A DNA stretch of 64,000 nucleotides from Neobacillus drentensis NBRC 102427 (GTDB lineage: Bacteria; Bacillota; Bacilli; Bacillales; Cytobacillaceae), in contig NZ_BCUX01000008.1 of assembly GCF_001591445.1 (NCBI RefSeq), forward strand, positions 124,001 through 188,000, read 5' to 3'. Position 1 is the stretch's first letter. Each line of letters starts with the position of its first letter. Below are positions 14,550 through 23,645 of this stretch, in pieces. Both the position numbers and the translations under genes were made by a program. Below the pieces are notes generated by a model. It saw nothing but the letters and a program-made list of their open reading frames with translations, was not told where the DNA came from and did not search any database.

Positions 14550-16373
14550 TTATGCTTTTGATAATAATTGTTCTAATTCATTCAGTTTCTCTTCAAATAC
14601 CTTACAGGCATTCTTGATTGGATTAGCACTTGTCATATCTACACCAGCTTTTTTCAGGACTTCAATTGGATAATCTGAACTTCCTGAACTTAAAAAGTCG
14701 ATGTATCGTTTGACTGCCGGCTCACCCTCTTCTAGAATTTGTTTGCTTAACGCAGTAGCTGCACTAAAACCAGTGGCATATTGGTAAACATAATAATTGT
14801 AATAAAAATGCGGAATTCTTGCCCATTCTAACCCGATTTCCTCATCTATTACAATATCCTCTTCTCCGAAATATTTCTTATTTAATTCGTAATAGCTTTC
14901 CGTTAAGGCGTCTGCAGTTAACGCCTCGTTATTTTGGGCCTTTTGATGGATCATGTGTTCAAACTCTGCAAACATAGTTTGCCTGAACACGGTGCCTCTA
15001 AAGCCTTCTAAATAATGATTGAGTAAGTAAATACGTTTTTGTTCATCATCAATGGTTTTCAGTAGGTAGTCATTAAGAAGTGCTTCATTACATGTTGAAG
15101 CCACTTCAGCAACGAAAATAGAATAGTTGCCATAAGGATACGGCTGTGATTTTCTTGTATAATAACTGTGTACTGAATGGCCAAATTCATGGGCAAGTGT
15201 AAATAAATTATTTACATTATCCTGCCAATTCATCAGAATATACGGATGTGTACCATATGCTCCTGAAGAATAGGCCCCACTCCGCTTTCCTTTATTTTCA
15301 TGGACATCGACCCAGCGATTTTCAAAGCCCTCTTTTAATATATTCGAATATTCCTCGCCTAATGGGGCTAACCCTTTAATGACTAAATCTTTTGCCTCTT
15401 CGTATTTAATTTCCATTTTCACATCTTTGACAAGAGGTGTGAATAAATCATACATATGAAGCTCATTAAGCCCTAGGACTTTTTTACGAAGCTTGATATA
15501 GCGATGTAATAAATGAAGATTATCCGTAACCGCATTAACAAGGTTATCATAAACACTTTCTGGGATATTGTTTGCAGAAAGGGCAGCATGTCTGGCTGAA
15601 TTATACTTTCTTACCCTGGCATTAAAATTATCCTTCTTCACATTCCCACTTAATGTACTTGAAAATGTATTTTTAAAATCGCCATACGTCTTATATACTG
15701 CCTTAAAGGCATCTTGTCTTACTCTAGGGTCTGCGCTTTCTAAAAAGCGGATATATCGGCCATGAGTAATTTCTACCTCTTCGCCATTTTCATCTTTAAT
15801 CGTTGGAAATTCGAGGTCTGCATTGTTCAACATCCCAAACGTATTGCTAGAAGCATCCATCACTTCGCTCGCCTCAGCGAGCAATGCTTCCTGCTCCGCT
15901 GTCAGGACATGCGGTCTTTGCAAATTAATTTCAGCTAAAGCATGCTCATACAATTTTAATTCCGGTTTCTCATTTAAGAAGCTAGTTACTTTGCTCTCAT
16001 CTAGTGAGAGAATTTCCGGAACAATAAATGCTAACTGACTGGCTGCCTGTGAATACAGATTCTTCATTCTGTCATCTAAACCTTGGTAAAATGAGTTCGT
16101 AGTGTCTTGGTCATAACGCATATGTGAATATGTATAAAGCTTTCCAATCCGTTCTAACAGTTTATCTTGGAATTGAAGAGCTTCATAAAGTGTTTCTGCG
16201 CTTTCTCCTAATTTCCCTTCAAAATTTTTTATCCCTGGGATTTGGCCTTTTACCTCTTGAAACTCCTTTTCCCACTCCTGGTCACTTGAGAAAATATCTT
16301 CTAATTTCCACGTATCTTGCTCTGGAATCTCATTTCTTGCTGGCAGTGATTTTACTGCAGTTTCATTTGCCAT
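14550..16373 (-). CDS. pepF: Oligoendopeptidase F
   Basis: A 607-residue M3-family zinc peptidase with HEFGH in FTLAHEFGHSVHSYY (about residue 394); the two His bind zinc, Glu is the catalytic base, and a downstream Glu in the FVAEVAST region completes the site. It cleaves peptides of roughly 7-17 residues in the cytoplasm, helping to consume imported or ClpP-made peptides. B. subtilis PepF (YjbG), when overproduced, blocks sporulation, perhaps by degrading PhrA. The gene has GGAGGATG before the ATG. It lies between the coiA and spxH genes as in other bacilli, next to peptide importers further right. Confidence 0.95.
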   Translation of the reverse strand: MANETAVKSLPARNEIPEQDTWKLEDIFSSDQEWEKEFQEVKGQIPGIKNFEGKLGESAETLYEALQFQDKLLERIGKLYTYSHMRYDQDTTNSFYQGLDDRMKNLYSQAASQLAFIVPEILSLDESKVTSFLNEKPELKLYEHALAEINLQRPHVLTAEQEALLAEASEVMDASSNTFGMLNNADLEFPTIKDENGEEVEITHGRYIRFLESADPRVRQDAFKAVYKTYGDFKNTFSSTLSGNVKKDNFNARVRKYNSARHAALSANNIPESVYDNLVNAVTDNLHLLHRYIKLRKKVLGLNELHMYDLFTPLVKDVKMEIKYEEAKDLVIKGLAPLGEEYSNILKEGFENRWVDVHENKGKRSGAYSSGAYGTHPYILMNWQDNVNNLFTLAHEFGHSVHSYYTRKSQPYPYGNYSIFVAEVASTCNEALLNDYLLKTIDDEQKRIYLLNHYLEGFRGTVFRQTMFAEFEHMIHQKAQNNEALTADALTESYYELNKKYFGEEDIVIDEEIGLEWARIPHFYYNYYVYQYATGFSAATALSKQILEEGEPAVKRYIDFLSSGSSDYPIEVLKKAGVDMTSANPIKNACKVFEEKLNELEQLLSKA

Positions 16374-16517
16374 TCTTCATCCTCCATTATTTTTTTAGGC
16401 TTCGAAATGTAGTTATCATTTATTATATTCTCCTTAACTTTTCAATCTCCTTTTCTGTTTTGGCAGAAAGGACACTATTTACACCTCTATATAGTATGCC
16501 CTTATACCTGGTTTCAT

Positions 16518-17714
16518 TTATTTATTTGATTGGATTCGATGATATTTTTGAAAAAATGCCAGCTTTGCTTCCTCTCTTTCGCGATTGGACTTGGGAATGG
16601 AGATGGACTTTTTCAATTGGAAAGTAGTTTCCCCTTTTCTTGCTATAATACCCAATTGGTCTAAGAGTAAAAGATAATCAGTAATCGCTAATAATGGATT
16701 AACCGATTCAAGCTGTGGTAAATTTCTTACGGCAATTTGCTTTTTACTCAGCCTCTTTTGTAAATGGAAGTTTATTTCATGAAGGGAAATTAAATCATAG
16801 GGTCTTTTTGAGGCAATAAAATCCATATATAAATACGTTTGCCAAATGATTGCTGGTGTCTGGAGAAGTAATGAGCGTGGGACGGGCAGGCCAATTTCTG
16901 GTGGCAATAAGAAAGGATTTAGATTTTTGTTATAAATTTCATGAAGGAAGGCTTTATGCTGTTTATTAGGATGAATAATCCAATTCAAATTAAATTTTTC
17001 AATTTCCCGTGTCCAGCTTGATAAATCAAAAGAGAGCTTTACCTTAGGTTCCACTAAGTCATTTACGTTCATTTTCATTATAGGGTGAAAAGTATGATGG
17101 ACGAAGGCATTTTTAATGGAGTAGGGGTGAATTGAATCAATCAGATGAAATTGTTGTTTTTCGGGGCAATATGCTGGGATATAGAACTTTCCTGAGGATG
17201 TGGTCCGTAAAAATAAATACTGAAAGTTTGACAATGCAACAATATTCTTCTTTTTATTGTGGATTTGACTACTAGCAAGAATCCAAATTGGAATGTACCC
17301 TTTCTGCTGGTATGAATTCGTCCGCTTGATAAAATTACTTTCTGAAATAGTTGAGCATTGATACTCTAATGCGTATTTCCTTCCATTAAGATGGAAAATG
17401 ATATCAGGCCGCTGCTGAATCTCCCGATCATAATATTCTAAAATGGCAGGAATCTTTTGTCCCACCAGCCACTTATAGAGTTGACGTTTTCCCTCCATAT
17501 GGGATATTGATTCATTTTCATAAAAATTACGACAAGTTCCCCCTTGCTTATGTGCAAAATGAAAAATCCGCTGATCTCCTAATTTCAGCAATACCCTTTC
17601 TCCACAAATAGGGCAATAAAATTCTTCCTTGCTTCGAAGGTCCAAAAGTGCGTCCTTTTTGTAATCAAACCCTAGACAAATACTTTTACCAGTGTTTGTT
17701 AGTGCAGTTAACAA
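16518..17714 (-). CDS. coiA: Competence protein CoiA
   Basis: A 398-residue protein with an N-terminal zinc-ribbon-like segment FYCPICGERVLLKLG (about residues 32-46), HFAHKQGGTC and a nuclease-like core with DIIFHLNGRKYALEYQCS (about residues 104-121), the D-ExK pattern of the CoiA/restriction endonuclease-like fold. CoiA is required for transformation in pneumococcus and contributes in Bacillus, acting after DNA uptake at the recombination step. Translation starts at TTG (17714), with AGGAGG about 10 bases upstream. Gene order mecA-cls-coiA-pepF matches other bacilli. No clear terminator follows. Confidence 0.9.
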   Translation of the reverse strand: MLTALTNTGKSICLGFDYKKDALLDLRSKEEFYCPICGERVLLKLGDQRIFHFAHKQGGTCRNFYENESISHMEGKRQLYKWLVGQKIPAILEYYDREIQQRPDIIFHLNGRKYALEYQCSTISESNFIKRTNSYQQKGYIPIWILASSQIHNKKKNIVALSNFQYLFLRTTSSGKFYIPAYCPEKQQFHLIDSIHPYSIKNAFVHHTFHPIMKMNVNDLVEPKVKLSFDLSSWTREIEKFNLNWIIHPNKQHKAFLHEIYNKNLNPFLLPPEIGLPVPRSLLLQTPAIIWQTYLYMDFIASKRPYDLISLHEINFHLQKRLSKKQIAVRNLPQLESVNPLLAITDYLLLLDQLGIIARKGETTFQLKKSISIPKSNREREEAKLAFFQKYHRIQSNK

Positions 17715-17774
17715 TTATTTATCTCCTCCTTTTCTTTCATAATTCGCTATGTCTATCGATAATTCCTTTTAATA

Positions 17775-17807
17775 TCAAAAAAAACTCGCCAATTCGACAA
17801 GTTTTTT
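17775..17807 (-). terminator. Intrinsic terminator after cls
   Basis: A 12-bp stem with two G-U pairs (17779-17790 with 17796-17807), loop AATTC, and T-run on the minus strand. It lies 11 bases beyond the cls stop. Confidence 0.8.
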
Positions 17808-17817
17808 AAAATGATTC

Positions 17818-19356
17818 TTACAGTAAGGGCGAGAGTAACCGCGCTGTGGATTCTAGGACCCTTAATCCTAGGTGTCTTTCATGAAACGTTTTTTTATCCA
17901 ACTGTATAGAATATTCAAGGTCATTTATATATTCCGCAACGAGCTTCTGGGTACTTTTCGTTCGGAATAAAAAGGCATTTACTTCAAAATTCAAATGGAA
18001 GCTTCTCATATCCATATTGGATGTTCCAATCGAAGCCAGTTCATGGTCAACGATCACAATCTTACTGTGCATAAAGCCCCGCTGGTATTCATATACCTTA
18101 ACCCCCGCTTCTAAAAGCTCTGGAAAATAAGATCTTGAAGCATGAAAGACGATCCGTTTATCAGGTTTATTAGGAACCAGGAGGCGTACGTCTACACCAC
18201 TAAGTGCTGCAACTTTTATCGCCGAAAAGATATCTTCATCCGGAATAAAATACGGCGAAGCAATCCAAACTGATTTTTCCGCACTTGCAATCATTGAGAA
18301 AAAGATATTTTTAATAACACTCCATTCATTATCCGGTCCTCCAGCGATGAGTTGGACACCACCATGACTTTCATTATCATTTTGGGGGGATAAATATTCG
18401 GCTGTTAAGAAACTATGATTGGTCATATAGTACCAGTCTTGTAAAAAAATTAGCTGTAGCGTTCGAACAGCTTCCCCACGAAGCATTAAATGAGTATCAC
18501 GCCAAAAGCCAATGGTCTTATCCCTTCCTAAATATTCATCTCCGATATTGAGCCCGCCAACAAATCCGATCGTCCCATCTATTATAATCATTTTCCGATG
18601 ATTACGAAAATTAAATTTATTGTTTAAAAAAGGAAGTTTTACAGGCCCAAAAGTCACCATTTCAATCCCAGCATTTCTTAGGTCCTTAATATAAGACTTA
18701 GAAAGCTGCCAGGAGCCAACTGCGTCATATAAGAAACGAATCTTTACTCCTTGTTGGGCTTTTTCAATAAGTAAATCCTTAATTTCCTGACCAATATGAT
18801 CGTGGCGAACAATATAATATTCAAGATGTATATGATGCCTTGCTTTTTTTAACTGTTCTAAGATATGGCGAAATGTTTCTTCTCCATTTGTTAAAATCTC
18901 TGTGGATGTATCGAAGGATATTGGGCTATTCCCAAGTTTTTGAGCCAAATTGAATAATTTCCCTTGATGTTCCCTCATTAAACTAAGCTTTTCTTCACTT
19001 CTCGGGTCATCCTCGCCTTCAACTGTCAAAAAAGCCTGTTTGTCTAAGAAATATTTCTTTCTAAACATCTTCTCCTTCCGATAATTACGACCGAAAAGGA
19101 TGTAGAAAATAAAACCAACCAATGGAAAACTTCCTAGGACAACTAACCAAGTGAGTGTTTGTGTTGGATGGCGGTTCTCAAAGAATATTACAAAGCCAAT
19201 AAAGATCACTGAAAGTGTGACCAATACACTCAAGAATCCAAAAATCCCGCTTGCTAATTGATCCCTAAAGAAAAACAATAGTACGGATAATACCCCCAAA
19301 AATATAATAACCCTTACTGTGTTTTTCAGTGTACTCACCTGCCAGATTATTTTCAA
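17818..19356 (-). CDS. cls: Cardiolipin synthase
   Basis: Up to 512 residues: two N-terminal membrane helices (about residues 15-60), then two phospholipase-D HKD motifs, FRNHRKMIIIDG (about residue 252) and GFMHSKIVIVD (about residue 430). It joins two phosphatidylglycerols to make cardiolipin in the membrane. The start is uncertain: TTG at 19356 has no ribosome-binding site, whereas AGGTGAG stands just before a CTG at 19329 that would give MKNTVRVIIF, closer to the usual Cls N-terminus. It is encoded between mecA and coiA. Length is normal (about 505). Confidence 0.94.
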   Translation of the reverse strand: MKIIWQVSTLKNTVRVIIFLGVLSVLLFFFRDQLASGIFGFLSVLVTLSVIFIGFVIFFENRHPTQTLTWLVVLGSFPLVGFIFYILFGRNYRKEKMFRKKYFLDKQAFLTVEGEDDPRSEEKLSLMREHQGKLFNLAQKLGNSPISFDTSTEILTNGEETFRHILEQLKKARHHIHLEYYIVRHDHIGQEIKDLLIEKAQQGVKIRFLYDAVGSWQLSKSYIKDLRNAGIEMVTFGPVKLPFLNNKFNFRNHRKMIIIDGTIGFVGGLNIGDEYLGRDKTIGFWRDTHLMLRGEAVRTLQLIFLQDWYYMTNHSFLTAEYLSPQNDNESHGGVQLIAGGPDNEWSVIKNIFFSMIASAEKSVWIASPYFIPDEDIFSAIKVAALSGVDVRLLVPNKPDKRIVFHASRSYFPELLEAGVKVYEYQRGFMHSKIVIVDHELASIGTSNMDMRSFHLNFEVNAFLFRTKSTQKLVAEYINDLEYSIQLDKKTFHERHLGLRVLESTARLLSPLL

Positions 19357-19370
19357 AAACTATTAATGTT

Positions 19371-19402
19371 AAAAATACCGATTTCAATATTGAAATCGGT
19401 AC
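19371..19402 (-). terminator. Intrinsic terminator after mecA
   Basis: A perfect 13-bp inverted repeat (19376-19401) with no real loop beyond the centre, followed by TTTTT on the minus strand. It begins 6 bases after the mecA stop. Confidence 0.8.
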
Positions 19403-19407
19403 ATTTA

Positions 19408-20079
19408 TTAGCGAAAATATTTTCGTAATTCAGCAAAAACATTTTCGGCAAGTATTTCTTTTCCATATTCTTGAATTCGATGAATGGTAAGTTGTGTTTC
19501 AAAACCGTACTCAAGCAAAATACTCAAAATATCGTCAATTTCCTCTTCTTCAAATAAATCTTCAGGGAATTCCGTATAAAGATAGTATTTTCCTTCAAAA
19601 TGATAAAGCATCGTAACTAAATCATCCAATCCAGAGCGATTGGATAAACTAATAACATCCTCAAAGTCTTTAAAGCCAATCAGGAATTCTAATATTTCTT
19701 CCTCAAGCAGGATACTTTCCTCATCGGAATGATTGGGATTGAAGTGATGATCCAAAAGCTCTTCAAGCTTATCCTCAGCAGGAAAATCTTTACCTTTTTC
19801 ATTTGGGATTGGAAGTTCAAACTTTTGCCCATCTTTTGATAGCTGAGCTTTGGTAACAAGAACCTCTAAGCCTTTATCAAGTGCTTGGACTTGAATCCAA
19901 AGAGGACCTTCAATAACAAATTCTTCCTCATCATGAACTTCATCCATCATTTCCCAAAAAAGTTCTTCACTTCGTTCACGATTGTACCAAATTTCTTCGC
20001 GATCAAAGCCTCTTTCCTCTATATCACCATATGAAATATAAAATTTAACTGTGTAATCATTAATGCGTTCAATCTCCAT
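19408..20079 (-). CDS. mecA: Adaptor protein MecA
   Basis: A 223-residue acidic protein starting MEIERINDYTVKFYIS, the MecA signature. The N-terminal part (residues 1-45) binds targets, and the C-terminal domain with FEDVISLSNR and EGKYYLYTEFP docks on ClpC. MecA delivers ComK and ComS to ClpCP and so holds competence off; it also controls Spo0A-dependent transcription. I start at ATG 20079 (GGGAGAGG just before); the frame is open to 20130 but the longer start has no support. It is flanked by spx and cls. The middle (residues 95-125) is a Glu-rich linker. Confidence 0.94.
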   Translation of the reverse strand: MEIERINDYTVKFYISYGDIEERGFDREEIWYNRERSEELFWEMMDEVHDEEEFVIEGPLWIQVQALDKGLEVLVTKAQLSKDGQKFELPIPNEKGKDFPAEDKLEELLDHHFNPNHSDEESILLEEEILEFLIGFKDFEDVISLSNRSGLDDLVTMLYHFEGKYYLYTEFPEDLFEEEEIDDILSILLEYGFETQLTIHRIQEYGKEILAENVFAELRKYFR

Positions 20080-20354
20080 CAAAAACCTCTCCCTTCCGTT
20101 TTCCAGATTGAAGGGACTAAATACCCCCAAGCAGATACTGCCTTAGCATTTACTTAAATTACAAAGAATTTTCATACCTTGAAAAAGTAAATACTCGTGT
20201 ACTCTCATTTTATGACAAAAGTACTTATAAGGGAAATAAAAAAGGCTAAAATCTAAAAAACCGTGTAAACGCCTATTCATTTGCATTAAGATTTTCATTA
20301 TATTGTAGCAAAATCGAGTAGAAACTACAAACGATATCAACTATTCTTTATATA

Positions 20355-20381
20355 CAAAAAAAGACCTCCAAAAGAAGGCCT
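20355..20381 (-). terminator. Intrinsic terminator after spx
   Basis: An 8-bp stem with two G-U pairs (20362-20369 with 20374-20381), 4-base loop, and a T-run of seven on the minus strand, 7 bases after the spx stop. Confidence 0.8.
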
Positions 20382-20387
20382 ATTTAT

Positions 20388-20783
20388 TTAATTAACCATT
20401 CGTTGTGCTTCACGAAGCTGAAACGTTCTGACTCTTCTTGGAAGGAATCGTCTAATTTCATCCTCGTTATATCCTACTTGCAAACGCTTTTCATCAATTA
20501 TTATCGGCCTGCGCAAAAGACCCGGATTCTCTTTTATTAATCTAAATAAATCTTGAAGTGGCATTGTATCTAAGTTAACGTCTAATTTTTGAAATGTCTT
20601 GGATCTTGTTGAAATAATTTCATCCGTCCCATCTTCCGTCATTCGAAGAATTTCTTTTATCTCTTCCATTGTTAATGGCTCAGAGAAAATATTTCTTTCT
20701 GTGTATGGGATTTCATGCTCTTCTAACCATGATTTAGCTTTCCTGCATGATGTACAACTTGGTGAAGTGTATAGTGTAACCAT
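20388..20783 (-). CDS. spx: Redox-sensing transcription regulator Spx
   Basis: A 131-residue ArsC-family protein with the CTSC redox switch (Cys10 and Cys13) and Gly52 at the site that contacts the RNA polymerase alpha C-terminal domain. Under disulfide stress oxidised Spx turns on thioredoxin and other thiol genes, and blocks activator-dependent transcription. It ends ...AQRMVN, an exposed tail recognised with SpxH and ClpXP, both relevant since spxH is in this window. AAAGGAGTG stands upstream of the ATG. Its long upstream region has a PerR-like site. It is cotranscribed with nothing visible. Confidence 0.96.
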   Translation of the reverse strand: MVTLYTSPSCTSCRKAKSWLEEHEIPYTERNIFSEPLTMEEIKEILRMTEDGTDEIISTRSKTFQKLDVNLDTMPLQDLFRLIKENPGLLRRPIIIDEKRLQVGYNEDEIRRFLPRRVRTFQLREAQRMVN

Positions 20784-21367
20784 CCGATTTTCACACTCCT
20801 TTATTATTTAAGTCATAAATTAATAAATCCAGTATATTTGAATAAGCAATTGTTAATATGTTCTTATTAAGACATTTTTAATAATAATTATAAATAAGTA
20901 ATTTATATCATTAATTATACACCACAGTTTCTTAAAAGGGTATCCCTTTTTCAAAAAATATTGTAAGTCAAAAACAATACAAATTTATCTATTTCACTAT
21001 ATCAGACGAATAATTCTTCAAAAAGTTTCATAATTTATTAAAATTTTATATTGAATTTTTTCAGAACTTATTAGCCCTCTTGATATACTGTTCGTCTATT
21101 AAGGAAGAAAAATTGTGGGTCTTCAAGAAAAATATAATTTTCCTATCTTTAATAATCATTTTTTCACCTGACATAACAATTAACTAAAAACTTATTCTCA
21201 ATTAAAAATTATTAATGAAAACGCATTCATTATTTTACAAATTATTAGTGAAAGTTATTTAATTTCCTCTTTAAATAAACAGTAAGTTCTTTTACAATAA
21301 GGGAGGGGATATTTAATGTCACGCTACAAATAATCAATATAGCTGATAAATGAAGGGAGTTAATACC
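20784..21367. other. 584-base AT-rich intergenic region between spx and a small membrane gene
   Basis: The spx and small-gene promoters must both lie here, since the two genes are divergent. I see a PerR-like palindrome (20879-20893) and a cre-like element (21216-21229, TGAAAACGCATTCA, one mismatch to TGWAANCGNTNWCA), but no open frame with a ribosome-binding site and no hairpin with a U-tract. Confidence 0.5.
20879..20893. promoter_or_regulatory. PerR-like box upstream of spx
   Basis: TAATAAT-A-ATTATAA matches the 7-1-7 PerR/Fur-type palindrome TTATAAT-N-ATTATAA with one mismatch, about 95 to 110 bases before the spx start. PerR represses one spx promoter in B. subtilis. The surrounding DNA is very AT-rich, so a chance match is quite possible. 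Confidence 0.4.
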
Positions 21368-21553
21368 ATGGGCGCATACATACTTGATTTAACTATTGTT
21401 GCTTTACTAATTGTAGGGATTACTGCCTTAATGGGTGTTATTACAAACAGTTTTGGTGAAAAAGTGTTTGGTGGTAAAAATCGTAGTGAATTTGTTGATG
21501 AAAGTGCAAAATACCAGACTGGTTGGAAAACTGTCGGGGGTACCAAAAAATAG
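21368..21553 (+). CDS. Unrecognised 61-residue single-helix membrane protein
   Basis: ATG at 21368 has AAGGGAG about 8 bases upstream, better than the earlier in-frame ATG at 21350, which would place that site inside the gene. The protein has one hydrophobic helix (about residues 4-28) and a hydrophilic C-terminal half (FGGKNRSEFVDESAKYQTGWKTVGG). It is followed by a strong terminator. I do not recognise it. It stands alone between spx and the opp operon and could be a small membrane regulator or stress peptide (speculation). Confidence 0.65.
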   Translation: MGAYILDLTIVALLIVGITALMGVITNSFGEKVFGGKNRSEFVDESAKYQTGWKTVGGTKK

Positions 21554-21556
21554 AAC

Positions 21557-21592
21557 AAAAAAAAACGATCTCACAGCGGGATCGTTTTTTTT
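21557..21592. terminator. Bidirectional terminator between the small gene and oppF
   Basis: A 13-bp stem with one G-U pair (about 21559-21572 with 21578-21591) flanked by A- and T-runs of eight or more. It lies 4 bases after one stop and 3 bases before the oppF stop. Confidence 0.85.
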
Positions 21593-21594
21593 GT

Positions 21595-22533
21595 TTATTT
21601 AGATTGTACCTTGAATTGCTTGAATTCTTTCTCCGAGCAAAGCACAAAGTGACCAGGAGTAACCTCTCTAAATTCAACAGGCTCATTAGGTTCGTAGTTA
21701 TGACTTGCCGGATCATATGATTTCCGTTTCCGTGTCCGTTCACTGATTGGGTCCGGTGCAGGAATCGCTGATAAAAGTGATTGTGTGTACGGGTGAAGTG
21801 GATTTTTATAAAGTTCATCCGCAGGTGCTAGCTCAACCATTTTACCAAAATACATAACACCAATACGATCACTAATGTATTTTACCATTGAAAGATCATG
21901 GGCAATAAAAAGATAGGTTAAGTTTTTCTCTTTTTGAAGTTTTTTCATTAAGTTAACAACCTGAGCCTGGATTGACACGTCCAACGCTGAAATGGGTTCA
22001 TCAGCAATGATAAATTCAGGTTGGACAGCAAGGGCGCGTGCAATTCCAATCCGCTGACGCTGACCACCACTAAATTCATGTGGATAACGGTTCGCATGCT
22101 CTCTATTCAAGCCAACGGTTTCTAAGAGCTCATAAACTTGCTCCATCCGTTCTTGTTTTGTTTTCGCCAAACCATGAATGTCAATTCCCTCTGCAATAAC
22201 ATCAGCTATTTTTAATCTCGGGTTTAATGACGCATATGGGTCTTGGAAAATCATTTGCATTTTTCGGTTAAAATCTTTTAACTGTTTTTTAGACTTTTTG
22301 CCGTGGACATTTACGCCGTCATATAAAACTTCGCCGCCAGTAGCATCATACAAACGGATGATCGTGCGACCTGTTGTTGATTTTCCACAACCTGACTCCC
22401 CGACTAATCCCATTACTTCACCTTTAAAAATATCAAAAGAAACATTGTCGACTGCTTTTACTTCGTTCACTTTACCTTCATTAAAATATTGCTTTAAATT
22501 TTTTATTTCAAGTAGTTTTTCACGCTGAGCCAT
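21595..22533 (-). CDS. oppF: Oligopeptide ABC transporter ATP-binding protein OppF
   Basis: A 312-residue ABC ATPase with Walker A GESGCGKST (about residues 42-50), signature SGGQRQRIGIARALA (about 155-169) and Walker B FIIADEP just after. The C-terminal LHPYTQSLLSAIP segment is typical of the oligopeptide/dipeptide subfamily. It forms a heterodimer with OppD that powers peptide import. It starts directly after the oppD stop and ends the operon. In Bacillus the Opp system also imports Phr pheromones and so affects sporulation and competence. Confidence 0.96.
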   Translation of the reverse strand: MAQREKLLEIKNLKQYFNEGKVNEVKAVDNVSFDIFKGEVMGLVGESGCGKSTTGRTIIRLYDATGGEVLYDGVNVHGKKSKKQLKDFNRKMQMIFQDPYASLNPRLKIADVIAEGIDIHGLAKTKQERMEQVYELLETVGLNREHANRYPHEFSGGQRQRIGIARALAVQPEFIIADEPISALDVSIQAQVVNLMKKLQKEKNLTYLFIAHDLSMVKYISDRIGVMYFGKMVELAPADELYKNPLHPYTQSLLSAIPAPDPISERTRKRKSYDPASHNYEPNEPVEFREVTPGHFVLCSEKEFKQFKVQSK

Positions 22534-23628
22534 TTATTTTCCCTCCTTTTTTCCAGGGAACTGACTTTGACCAGTTTTCTCTAAGGTAGCTGTTGGAGCA
22601 TTTCCAGCAAATTGATTTTGGCGTCTTTTTACAGCTTCTGGTGGGTTTACCTTAGGTGCATCAGGATGTAAAAGCCATGTAGCTGCATAATGTGTATCAG
22701 AAACTTTAAAGAATGGCGGCTCTTGCTCCAAATCTATTTTCATTACAAATGGATTACGTGGTGCAAACGCATCACCTTTTGGAGGATCTAATAAATCAGG
22801 TGGTGTCCCTGGGATAGAGAATAATTCCTCGTCATGGGTATCCATATCAGGCATTGAACTAATTAAGCCCCATGTGTAAGGATGCTGTGGGTTATAGAAA
22901 ATCTCATCGGCAGTGCCAATTTCCACAATTTTTCCACCATACATTACTGCTACCCGATCGGCTACATTGGCAACTACCCCAAGATCGTGCGTAATGAAGA
23001 TGATCGATGTATCAATTTTCTTCTGCAGATCCTTCATTAACTCAAGAATTTGTGCTTGAATTGTTACGTCAAGCGCAGTTGTCGGTTCATCGGCAATGAG
23101 GATTTTAGGATTACATGCCAATGCAATGGCGATAACAACCCGTTGTCTCATCCCTCCGGAGAACTGATGTGGATATTGATCCACACGAATTTCCGCCTTA
23201 GGAATACCAACTAGCTTTAATAAATCCACTGCTCTTTCTTTGGCAGCATGTCTGCTCATGTTTTGATGTTTAATAAGAGGCTCCATAATTTGCTTGCCAA
23301 TTTTCATAGTTGGATTCAAGGAAGTCATTGGATCCTGAAAAATCATTGAAATATCTTTTCCACGAATTTTCTGCATTTCTTTATCTTTAAGTTTTGTAAG
23401 GTCTTTTCCTTCGAAAAGAATTTCACCACTTTTAATTTCAGAATTATGTTCAGGAAGTAAGCGCATGATTGATTTAGTTGTAACTGATTTTCCAGAACCT
23501 GATTCACCAACGATTGCTAATGTTTCACCATTATATAAATCAAAGTTTACACCACGAATCGCTTGCACTTCTCCAGAAAATGTATGAAACGATATTTTTA
23601 AATCCTTTACTTGTAAAACTTTCTCCAT
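22534..23628 (-). CDS. oppD: Oligopeptide ABC transporter ATP-binding protein OppD
   Basis: A 364-residue ABC ATPase: Walker A GESGSGKSV (about residues 41-49), signature SGGMRQRVVIAIALA (about 156-170), Walker B ILIADEPTTALDVT. It partners with OppF. The C-terminus is extended, with ATWLLHPDAPKVNPPEAVKRR and a Gln/Gly-rich tail, and lacks the usual CxFxPRC cysteine cluster seen in the AppD and AppF of this window. MEKVLQVKD has a ribosome-binding site at the oppC boundary. The gene follows oppC by 17 bases. Confidence 0.95.
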   Translation of the reverse strand: MEKVLQVKDLKISFHTFSGEVQAIRGVNFDLYNGETLAIVGESGSGKSVTTKSIMRLLPEHNSEIKSGEILFEGKDLTKLKDKEMQKIRGKDISMIFQDPMTSLNPTMKIGKQIMEPLIKHQNMSRHAAKERAVDLLKLVGIPKAEIRVDQYPHQFSGGMRQRVVIAIALACNPKILIADEPTTALDVTIQAQILELMKDLQKKIDTSIIFITHDLGVVANVADRVAVMYGGKIVEIGTADEIFYNPQHPYTWGLISSMPDMDTHDEELFSIPGTPPDLLDPPKGDAFAPRNPFVMKIDLEQEPPFFKVSDTHYAATWLLHPDAPKVNPPEAVKRRQNQFAGNAPTATLEKTGQSQFPGKKEGK

Positions 23629-23645
23629 TTACATACACCTGCCTT

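Noticed and set aside
16124-16627. 167-residue plus-strand frame opposite pepF and coiA
   Set aside because: It is antisense to two well-supported genes with no ribosome-binding site; the hydrophobic composition comes from the complement of a charged coding region.
20143-20340. 65-residue minus-strand open frame between mecA and spx
   Set aside because: No ribosome-binding site, odd composition, no family; it lies in the mecA leader.
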